From: CAYRTD01 sp964426915
GTDB taxonomy: Bacteria; Bacteroidota; Bacteroidia; Bacteroidales; GCA-2748055
Length of the DNA: 20,809 nucleotides
Reading direction: 5' to 3'
Assembly: GCA_964426915.1 (NCBI GenBank)
Contig: CAYRTD010000067.1
Span: 1-20,809 of the forward strand
Shown here: positions 14,690 through 20,809 of the stretch, in pieces
How the letters are laid out: each line of letters opens with the position of its first letter
How positions within the stretch are numbered: the first letter of the stretch is position 1
Program-made: the position numbers and the translations under genes
The notes under the pieces: generated by a model
Told to the model about the DNA's origin: nothing
What the model saw: the letters and a program-made list of their open reading frames with translations, nothing else
Database searches by the model: none

Positions 14690-16048
14690 TCAACTCTCCC
14701 CATCCCCTGATCTTCCCGTTAAAATCAGCGGGATCATCGCGACAAACCGGTCGCCCCTAATCTCAAACACCGGCTGCCGCTCCGACAGCAGGGCATATCG
14801 CTTGCTGATATTCGCAAGACCCACACCGGTCGAGAGCATCTGTGTCTCCCGGCTCTGCAGGTTATTCTCCACATGCAGCATCTGTTCGTTGTCAATAAAC
14901 ATCTCTACCGTCAGCGGCCGCTTTTTCGAAAAGGTGTTATGCTTGATCGCGTTTTCGATCAGTAGCTGCAGTGCAAGCGGCAATACATACAACTCAACGT
15001 CGCGTTCAGCAATGCTGCTGTTGATTTTTACCTTGTCCTTAAAGCGAATCTCGAGAAGATAGATATACGCCTTCAGGAAATCCATCTCTGTACCGAGCGA
15101 CACCAGGTCTTTCTCCTTGTTCTCCAGTACATAACGGTACACCTTCGACAGTTGCACGGTGAATTTTTCGGCGGTGGTGGAATCGATTTTGATCAGCGAG
15201 GTAAGAACATTCAGACTGTTGAACAGGAAATGGGGATTCACCTGCTGCTTGAGCACCTCGAACTGCGACTGCAGGTTTTCCTTCTGTAGCTTCACCAGCT
15301 GTGTGTTCGCCTCGGTGAGTTCTTTCGTCCGCTGCTGCACCGTCGACTCCAGCGTGGCATTCATCGCGCTCAGCTCTTCAGCGTGCTTGCCTTTCTCCCG
15401 CTCCAGGCTGATTTGCATATGAAGGTCCGACTCTTTTCGCAGGTGCTCGAGCTGACGACCAATAAAACGGTAAATTGAATGCTGGTGGTAGATACAGAGC
15501 AGCCCGATAAAGAGAATGTATGCGAGCTTGAACGTCTGGGCCACCGGGGTGAGCGAGAGGCTGCCCTGGTAGATGCCCGGCTGGAGCCTGTAATGGTAAC
15601 TGTACAGCAGTCCTAATCCGCTAACCCCCAACACAATGATGAAAATCAGCAGATTACGGTCGAGCCTGAAGGTATAAAGTAAAATCATAAATGGGATCAG
15701 CAGGATGGTGGCCGCGGCAGAGATCGATGTAGGGTCGAAATACAGACTCAGATGGTTTAGATGAAACAACACAATCCCTATGTCGATCGCCGCCCCAAGA
15801 TACCCCACCCACGAAGCATCGTAACGTCGTATCACCGCTCCCGTGAAAAAAATATTTGACACGAGGTACACCCCCAGCAGCCTTAAGGCATGCATCGTCT
15901 CGGCCCTGTACCCCGATGAATACTGCACCGCTAGCAGCGTTCCCAGCAGAGCGATAAAGGCCCACCTGAAGAGCACCACCATCCGTGCTCCCTTCAGCCG
16001 TTCATTGTCGATTGACTCCTTTGATAACTGCATTGTGTTTCGATTCAT
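14690..16048 (-). CDS. LytS-type sensor histidine kinase
   Basis: A 452-aa inner-membrane kinase of the LytS/YehU (HPK8) class. Six hydrophobic segments cover about residues 24-190 and form the sensor. A coiled-coil stretch (about 195-265, rich in E, K and Q) leads to the His_kinase domain, with KQQVNPHFLFNSLNVL and phospho-acceptor H273. The ATPase domain has LIENAIKHN, and later GVGLANISKRY in the glycine-rich lid region. The start was set at the ATG at 16048. The frame is open to 16096, but that would place the start upstream of the -7 region at 16066-16074. Another ATG at 16033 is possible. Its partner is the LytTR response regulator downstream. The conserved operator directly in front suggests autoregulation. 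Confidence 0.93.
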   Translation of the reverse strand: MNRNTMQLSKESIDNERLKGARMVVLFRWAFIALLGTLLAVQYSSGYRAETMHALRLLGVYLVSNIFFTGAVIRRYDASWVGYLGAAIDIGIVLFHLNHLSLYFDPTSISAAATILLIPFMILLYTFRLDRNLLIFIIVLGVSGLGLLYSYHYRLQPGIYQGSLSLTPVAQTFKLAYILFIGLLCIYHQHSIYRFIGRQLEHLRKESDLHMQISLEREKGKHAEELSAMNATLESTVQQRTKELTEANTQLVKLQKENLQSQFEVLKQQVNPHFLFNSLNVLTSLIKIDSTTAEKFTVQLSKVYRYVLENKEKDLVSLGTEMDFLKAYIYLLEIRFKDKVKINSSIAERDVELYVLPLALQLLIENAIKHNTFSKKRPLTVEMFIDNEQMLHVENNLQSRETQMLSTGVGLANISKRYALLSERQPVFEIRGDRFVAMIPLILTGRSGDGES

Positions 16049-16065
16049 AATGTAGCAAGCTATAC

Positions 16066-16116
16066 GTAAAAATAGGTTGTAGCGACCGGTAGACAAAATA
16101 TTTGGTGGTGAATGAC
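16066..16116 (-). promoter_or_regulatory. LytTR-type operator and promoter, copy C (autoregulatory)
   Basis: Read on the minus strand: GTCATTCACC (16116-16107), exactly 32 bases, TATTTTTAC (16074-16066), then the lytS-type ATG at 16048. The position corresponding to the outer repeat (16134-16127) reads ATTGAACA and matches GTCCAACC at only four of eight bases, so this copy has a weak outer half-site. Confidence 0.65.
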
Positions 16117-16277
16117 AGTTTTTTTTTGTTCAATGCCGAAATATATCGATCCTATCGGAGATGGAGATGGACTATTGGCGACGCAGATATCGGACATTAT
16201 ACAAACTTTCTGTACCCCCTTTCTTTTCTCCCTAAAAATATTTACTTTCAAAACCTCCAAAAAATAAATAACCTTCT

Positions 16278-17747
16278 ATGGATTTAATGGCGCTTATCCC
16301 ATTCGTATCCTATTTTATATTGGTAATCCTTATCGGTTTCTTTTCCTTAAATTATTCCTCAAGAGGTATTTCCGAATATTTTATCGGGGGGAGAAAAATG
16401 AACCTGTTTGTGGTTGCCCTTTCAGCAGTAGTATCGGGGCGCTCAGCATGGCTGCTTCTTGGATTTACCGGTCAGTCATACACCATGGGCCTCTCCGCCA
16501 TCTGGGCTGTAGTAGGTTACATTGTTGTAGAGTTCTTTCTTTTTCTTTATTACGCCCCAAAGCTCAGAATATTTGCGGGAAAACATAACTGCATAACCAT
16601 TCCGGATTTTTTTTCAGCCCGCTTTCATGATAAAAACGGCAGCCTGCGCATCCTAATCACCGTGATATTCCTGATATTCATGGTTAGCTATGTAGCAGCC
16701 CAGTTTGTGGGAGGAGGAAAGGCATTTTTTGCGCATTTCGGTTTAGCTCATTCAACCGGAATGGTCGTCACCGCTTCTATTGTACTTATTTATACCATCA
16801 TGGGCGGATTTCTGGCCGTGAGCCTTACAGATGTCCTCCAGGCAATTGTCATGTTTTTTGCTCTTCTGGGATTGCCGCTCTACGGGATTATTAAGATAGG
16901 AGGAATGGAAGCACTAACTTCCCAGCTTAACTATGCAGATAGTGCCTTTTTTAATCCTCTTGCCTTCGGCCTTGGTTCCATGATCGGTTTACTGGGGATC
17001 GGTCTTGGATCGCCCGGTAATCCGCATATCCTGGTAAGGTATATGTCTATTAAAAGCCATAAGCAATTAAAATGGACCGCTCTTGTAGGAACCGGTTGGA
17101 ATATTGTACTTGCAGGGGGAGCTTTTATGATCGGGATCGTGGCCAGGGCATATTTTCCGGAAATGCAGATGCTTCCGGGTCAGGATCCCGAAAATGCCTA
17201 TATAGCTCTCGCAAATGAACTTCTTCCTGCTGCCTTGGTAGGGATTCTTCTGGCTTCCATCTTTGCAGCAATTATGTCAACCGCCGATTCACAACTCCTG
17301 GTGGCCGCCTCCTCCCTGGTCCGCGATATTTATCAGAAAATTCTGAAAAAGGATAAATTTATTCCCCCGGAAAAGCTGGCACTGTTCAGCCGGCTCGTCG
17401 TCGCTGTCCTTGTTTATTTCTCCGTAGGACTGGGGTTCATCGTGGAAGATATTGTCTTCTGGTTCGTGCTTTTCGCGTGGGCTGGACTTGGTGCTGCTAT
17501 CGGCCCGACTTCCATCCAGGCGCTCTTTATGAAACAAACCACCAAAAAAGGAGTAATGGCCGGTATGATAACAGGAACTCTTATGGTTTTTGTATGGAAA
17601 AGCATTCCTGCTCTCAGTGAATGGTTATACGAACTTATACCCGGATTCCTTGCAGCGTGGATTGTAACATACTGGGTTAGTAGAGGGGAACACTATAAAA
17701 GAAGAAAAAAAGAAAAACAAAAAAGATTCGTACAGCATAATACATGA
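16278..17747 (+). CDS. Sodium:solute symporter (SSS family, PutP-like)
   Basis: A 489-aa inner-membrane transporter with about 13 hydrophobic helices. The family signature is clear: YFIGGRKMNLFVVALSAVVSGRSAWLLLGFTGQSYTMG near residues 34-71 corresponds to the GGR...S...S..W..L.G block of PutP. SYVAAQFVGGGKAF (helix 4), YTIMGGFLAVSLTDVLQAIVMF (helix 6) and ILLASIFAAIMSTADSQLLVAASSLVRDIY (helix 9, with the Na+-site serine/threonine region) follow the proline/pantothenate branch. Proline or a related amino acid is the best substrate guess, but this cannot be settled by eye. The C-terminus ends in a basic tail. The upstream gap holds operator copy C on the opposite strand. No exact TAnnTTTG box is seen in front of it. 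It is convergent with the SDR gene. Confidence 0.92.
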   Translation: MDLMALIPFVSYFILVILIGFFSLNYSSRGISEYFIGGRKMNLFVVALSAVVSGRSAWLLLGFTGQSYTMGLSAIWAVVGYIVVEFFLFLYYAPKLRIFAGKHNCITIPDFFSARFHDKNGSLRILITVIFLIFMVSYVAAQFVGGGKAFFAHFGLAHSTGMVVTASIVLIYTIMGGFLAVSLTDVLQAIVMFFALLGLPLYGIIKIGGMEALTSQLNYADSAFFNPLAFGLGSMIGLLGIGLGSPGNPHILVRYMSIKSHKQLKWTALVGTGWNIVLAGGAFMIGIVARAYFPEMQMLPGQDPENAYIALANELLPAALVGILLASIFAAIMSTADSQLLVAASSLVRDIYQKILKKDKFIPPEKLALFSRLVVAVLVYFSVGLGFIVEDIVFWFVLFAWAGLGAAIGPTSIQALFMKQTTKKGVMAGMITGTLMVFVWKSIPALSEWLYELIPGFLAAWIVTYWVSRGEHYKRRKKEKQKRFVQHNT

Positions 17748-17853
17748 AGACCGTATCCCCGGTAAATTCAGAGTCATGAATTCCAGTCAGATACCGGAAT
17801 TTCACGGCCTTACTCAAAAAAAAACGTTTACGCAATCTGAAGAAAAAAAAGCA

Positions 17854-18657
17854 TTACAGGCCGATTTTGCTCACCCCTACTTCGCGGTTAAACTCCCTGT
17901 ATAATACCCTTTGCTCCAGAGCATGAGGCATAACCCGTGATAAAGAGAGAAGAAAATAATTTATATTTCCGGGAATTATCAAAAAACGTTTGTTCAGGGT
18001 TTTATTTATAGCTATACGTGCTACTTTTTCAACTCCAATGGTAGTAATTTTCCCTGCGGCACCGTGAGCTTCTATGCGGGCGAATGTTCCTTCGTTTGTT
18101 CTTACTCCGTTCGGGCATAAAACGGAAATACTTATGCTACTGTCTTTCAGCTCTGAACGGATGGCGCGGCTGAAATTCAATACAAAAGCCTTGGTGGAAG
18201 AATACAGTGCCTTAAAGGGTATGGGGTAAAATGCCGAAAGGCTGCTTACGTTCAGTATAAATGACTGATCGTGTTTCTTCAGATCAGGAATAAAATAACG
18301 TATGAGAAAAGTAAGGGCCCTGATGTTTACCAGTATCCTGTCGTCAATATATTTATCATTAGATTCATGAAATATCGAGGTCCCGGCCATACCGGCATTA
18401 TTTATCAAAAAGAAAACCGGATAGTTATTCTTCTTTGTCCATGTATAAACTTTCATCGGCCCACCGGAAAGAGAAAGATCTGTCTCCAGAAAATCTGTTT
18501 TTATATCATATTCTTCTGCCAGTTCCCGGGCATAATCCCCCAAACGCTCTCCACTGAGGGCGACCAGTAAGATATTGATCTTCCTTGATGCCAGCTCTCT
18601 CGCTATTGCTTTCCCAATACCCGAGCCTGCACCGGTTACCAGTGCATATTTATCCAT
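17854..18657 (-). CDS. Short-chain dehydrogenase/reductase
   Basis: A 267-aa NAD(P)-dependent oxidoreductase of the classical SDR family. The dinucleotide-binding motif TGAGSGIG is at residues 8-15 and NNAG at 86-89. The catalytic triad is S139, Y152 and K156 in the SSLSAF...YSSTK segment. The C-terminal part, with a hydrophobic stretch (INYFLLSLSRVM) and a basic end, resembles the DltE/YqjQ-type branch that modifies lipophilic substrates. I start at the ATG at 18657 (MDKYALVTGAG), five bases after the stop of the upstream epimerase gene. The frame also has an ATG at 18681, which would overlap that gene by 19 bp. It is the last gene of a three-gene minus-strand operon. The substrate is unknown. 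Confidence 0.9.
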   Translation of the reverse strand: MDKYALVTGAGSGIGKAIARELASRKINILLVALSGERLGDYARELAEEYDIKTDFLETDLSLSGGPMKVYTWTKKNNYPVFFLINNAGMAGTSIFHESNDKYIDDRILVNIRALTFLIRYFIPDLKKHDQSFILNVSSLSAFYPIPFKALYSSTKAFVLNFSRAIRSELKDSSISISVLCPNGVRTNEGTFARIEAHGAAGKITTIGVEKVARIAINKTLNKRFLIIPGNINYFLLSLSRVMPHALEQRVLYREFNREVGVSKIGL

Positions 18658-18662
18658 TGGAT

Positions 18663-19646
18663 TTAATATTCCTTTAGCCATTTTACAGTTTTTTCAATCC
18701 CTTCTTTCAAACTTACAGGTTCATACCCCAGCTCTTTTTTTGCTTTCTCCGTACTCAGCCTGAAATTATTATTGTATTTCCTCGCAAGAGCAGGTATGAG
18801 CATAGGAGGACGGTTAAATACTTTTGCATAGATAAGCATTATTTGAGAAAAGGCTATCATAACAGAAAGGGGAAGGTGAAAAAGCCGGTATCTTTTTTCG
18901 CTTACTTCAGCCAGGATGTTGAAAAATTCATGGAAATCGGCATTCCTGCCTCCAAGAATATAGCTCTCCCCGCCTCTCCCCTTTTCCATAGCAAGTATAT
19001 GCCCATCCACAACATCTTCTACAAAAACATAATTTCCTGTGCTTTTGCCGTTCCCGGGAATTATCCGCCATTTTCCTTCCAGGTATTTTTTAATAATCCG
19101 GGTAAGGCCGTTACTTTCACTCAGAAGCCCCGGACCATATACCCTTGAGGGATTAACGATAACTACAGGGATTCCCCTCAGGGATAAGGTTCTCAGGACT
19201 GATTCAAGGATGGCCTTGGAATGTTCATAATCAATAAAATATTCATCCGGTTGTGCTTCCTCATCAATCACTCCTTCCCCGGAACTTCCCAGAACACCGG
19301 CGGTAGAGGTTACTACGATTTTTTCTACACCGGCTTTCTCCGCGGCCGAAATTACATTCATTGCCCCTTCAATGTTCAGGTGATAGATTTTCGATGGATC
19401 AGATGTCCATACTTTAGCAAAGGCAGCAACATGGTAAACTTCCAGACATCCTTCAATGGCAGTTACAAGACTTCCGGTATCCATAATGTTGCCTTTGAAA
19501 AGCTTTATATTTGGATGCTGTATGTGAGAGGTTTTCCATTCAGAGCGGTATAAGGCATGAACCATATTACCCTCTTCAGCAAGTCTTAAGGCAAGCCTGC
19601 TTCCTATAAATCCTGTTGCTCCGCTTACAAATATTTTCTTCATCAT
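18663..19646 (-). CDS. NAD-dependent epimerase/dehydratase (extended SDR)
   Basis: A 327-aa cytoplasmic extended-SDR enzyme. GATGFIG at residues 9-15 binds NAD(P). The active site is S114 in VVTSTAGVLG with Y140 and K144 in DYEHSK. NPSRVYGPG is the usual substrate-side motif following the triad. The group includes dihydroflavonol-4-reductase-like and 3-beta-hydroxysteroid or hopanoid-associated epimerases, so the substrate may be a sterol-like or polyprenyl-linked sugar compound, but I cannot decide. The start at 19646 (MMKKIFVSGATG) overlaps the stop of the CPBP-like gene by four bases (ATGA). The open frame upstream of it is the CPBP coding region read in another frame. The gene is translationally coupled to both neighbours. 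Confidence 0.9.
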   Translation of the reverse strand: MMKKIFVSGATGFIGSRLALRLAEEGNMVHALYRSEWKTSHIQHPNIKLFKGNIMDTGSLVTAIEGCLEVYHVAAFAKVWTSDPSKIYHLNIEGAMNVISAAEKAGVEKIVVTSTAGVLGSSGEGVIDEEAQPDEYFIDYEHSKAILESVLRTLSLRGIPVVIVNPSRVYGPGLLSESNGLTRIIKKYLEGKWRIIPGNGKSTGNYVFVEDVVDGHILAMEKGRGGESYILGGRNADFHEFFNILAEVSEKRYRLFHLPLSVMIAFSQIMLIYAKVFNRPPMLIPALARKYNNNFRLSTEKAKKELGYEPVSLKEGIEKTVKWLKEY

Positions 19647-20353
19647 CTGACAACTTTCATTCCTGGGTGGGCGCTGAGTGAAAACCACTCATTAGAGAGG
19701 GCAAGGACCACATGTAAAAAGAAAGCAATCCAGAAAGAACCCGTCCGTACGACAAGTAAACACAATATAAATCCGAACAAAAAGGCTCCGGAACTTTCTT
19801 TGATGCCTTTTGGAATATGAACCAGGGTATATATTCCGCTGTTCAGGATCACTGCAGGCCAGAAACCCATTAAATTCAGGGCAGGAATAAAAAGCAGTGC
19901 CCGGAAAAGAAATTCATAGGCGAAAAGATAAACAGTCCAGCTCACTGCACTTAAAAAGATAAGGGACAGGGACCAGTTTTTTTTCCTGATCTCTGGATAC
20001 ATAGCAAGGTTGGCGGGTTTTCCGGCAATGATGTAATTCGTAAAGATCAACAATGCAGCTAGGGGCAAAAACCAGTGGAAAGAAGTGAAACTAAAAGATC
20101 CTGTGTACAGGTACAGAAGATTTTTTCCGGTAAGCAAAAGATAGACTATAAGAGGAAAGATCAGATAAATTGTGATCCCGCTCAAACGGCGTAAAACAAC
20201 CGTTTTGACATTCTCCTTTTCATCGCCTTCGAAAATGCGGTTTCTGTAAGATGTACGGTTAAGAAAATAATAAAAAGCAAAACCTGCGGTGGAAACGAAA
20301 ATTCCCAGCATTAATGTAAGCAATGAAGGATTTTCCGGAAAGCTGTAGCTCAT
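19643..20353 (-). CDS. CPBP-family membrane protein with altered EExxxR motif
   Basis: A 236-aa integral membrane protein with about seven hydrophobic segments, belonging to the CPBP/Abi (CAAX protease and bacteriocin-processing) family. The motif region reads YEFLFRALLF (146-155), so the first catalytic glutamate of EExxxR is replaced by tyrosine (Y146) while E147 and R151 remain. The second motif histidine is H179 (TLVHIPKG). The third motif is FFLHVVLALSNEW, with H214 and N221. With one of the two glutamates missing, proteolytic activity is doubtful and a binding or scaffold role is possible. It is the first gene of the operon with the epimerase and SDR genes. An exact -7 box lies 17-24 bp upstream of its ATG. 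Confidence 0.85.
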   Translation of the reverse strand: MSYSFPENPSLLTLMLGIFVSTAGFAFYYFLNRTSYRNRIFEGDEKENVKTVVLRRLSGITIYLIFPLIVYLLLTGKNLLYLYTGSFSFTSFHWFLPLAALLIFTNYIIAGKPANLAMYPEIRKKNWSLSLIFLSAVSWTVYLFAYEFLFRALLFIPALNLMGFWPAVILNSGIYTLVHIPKGIKESSGAFLFGFILCLLVVRTGSFWIAFFLHVVLALSNEWFSLSAHPGMKVVR

Positions 20354-20369
20354 CGTAATTCTTTCTTAT

Positions 20370-20377
20370 CAAACATA
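20370..20377 (-). promoter_or_regulatory. Bacteroidota -7 box for the CPBP-epimerase-SDR operon
   Basis: The minus strand reads TATGTTTG, an exact TAnnTTTG match, 16 bp before the ATG at 20353. This implies a leader of only about 10 nt. Confidence 0.6.
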
Positions 20378-20691
20378 GCCTGAAAAATAAAATTTATAGT
20401 AATAAAAAAACCATAAAAATCAGAAATACTCTTTTTGGATCCAAATTGCCTGAATAAATGAATTTGAGAATTGATCAGGCTAAATTTAAGATAATTTTTT
20501 TCAAAAAATAAATTCCCATAGACATTTATGAGCAGGACACACCAGCGGGACTAAAAGTGTTTTTTAGTTTTGGTATTGATGCGATGTTTCGGATGAGCAT
20601 TTTCGGATCTGAAGGAGAGAGAGGTTTCCCCGAACACAGAGTGAGAGCGAGGGGTGCGCCTATCGCTTTTTGGCGTCTCCGTACTAATGAC

Positions 20692-20712
20692 ATCTTTTTG
20701 TAACAAAAAGAT
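20692..20712. repeat. Perfect 9-bp inverted repeat
   Basis: ATCTTTTTG (20692-20700), TAA, CAAAAAGAT (20704-20712). The sequence resembles the AAAAAGTAAC element elsewhere in the window. It may be a bidirectional terminator or part of a dispersed repeat, but no coding gene adjoins it. Confidence 0.45.
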
Positions 20713-20792
20713 ATTCAATAACATAAATAATTCTCTTTTACTTTTTTATTCATTCAAATATTGATTTTATAGGTATTCATGAGCTAAAGGTT

Positions 20793-20809
20793 CTTGATGA
20801 AAAAGTAAC
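20793..20809 (+). repeat. Edge copy of dispersed AAAAAGTAAC element
   Basis: CTTGATGAAAAAGTAAC is identical to the inverse of 14620-14636. The element is cut by the window edge, so its full extent is unknown. Confidence 0.5.

Larger units (their letters stand above)
20378..20809. other. Gene-free right edge
   Basis: No open frame here resembles a protein. The stretch is AT-rich except for about 20580-20690, which is more GC-balanced and contains no recognisable RNA gene. It holds a perfect inverted repeat at 20692-20712 and the edge of a dispersed repeat at 20793-20809. Confidence 0.5.

Noticed and set aside
16049..16096. Longer LytS start at 16096.
   Set aside because: It would place the start codon upstream of the -7 region of operator copy C, so it could not be on that transcript.
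17748..17853. Possible terminator between the symporter and SDR genes (AATTCC/GGAATT at about 17778-17795).
   Set aside because: The stem is only six perfect pairs with a long loop and no adjacent T-tract.
20580..20690. Possible structured RNA in the GC-balanced part of the right edge.
   Set aside because: No tRNA-like cloverleaf, rRNA motif or strong consistent helix set could be identified by eye.

Overview
The window looks like chromosomal DNA of a member of the Bacteroidota, probably a Bacteroidales/Marinilabiliales-type organism. The evidence is exact TAnnTTTG (-7) boxes in front of several genes, start codons without clear Shine-Dalgarno sequences, a long (1142 aa) isoleucyl-tRNA synthetase, a DksA/TraR-like protein without zinc-finger cysteines, and a TonB-dependent receptor with an N-terminal carboxypeptidase-regulatory-like domain. 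The species cannot be named from this stretch.

Layout. (1) 1-8144, plus-strand backbone: ileS, a dksA-like gene, lspA, a minus-strand tetR-type gene facing away from a sugar-transferase gene, then a PhoR-like histidine kinase. (2) About 8145-16120, an accessory and visibly rearranged segment, all on the minus strand. It starts with the 5' third of a TonB-dependent receptor gene, cut off exactly at the kinase stop codon. An isochorismatase-like hydrolase, a cluster of short palindromic repeats, an alpha/beta hydrolase, a nested inverted repeat, an AT-rich pair (CatA-like acetyltransferase and HAD phosphatase) and a PUA/ASCH-like gene follow. Next come two unrelated halves of CPBP-type membrane protease genes, and last a LytS/LytR-type two-component system. 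Base composition alternates between GC-rich (receptor, CPBP 5' half, two-component system) and AT-rich (acetyltransferase/HAD/PUA). (3) 16278-20809, backbone again: a Na+/solute symporter (plus), then a tightly packed minus-strand operon of CPBP-like protein, NAD-dependent epimerase and short-chain dehydrogenase, and a 456-bp gene-free right edge.

Main observation. Three minus-strand promoters (9162-9230, 13356-13424, 16066-16116) share GTCAYTCACC, exactly 32 nt, then TATTTTTAC. Two of them also carry GTCCAACC at the same distance upstream, giving direct repeats 20 nt apart. One copy lies in front of the LytS kinase gene, one in front of the truncated receptor gene, and one exactly at the join of the two CPBP halves. 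I infer that this is the operator of the LytTR response regulator encoded at 13806-14579. The locus would then be an autoregulated LytS/LytR regulon whose target genes have been broken by recombination.
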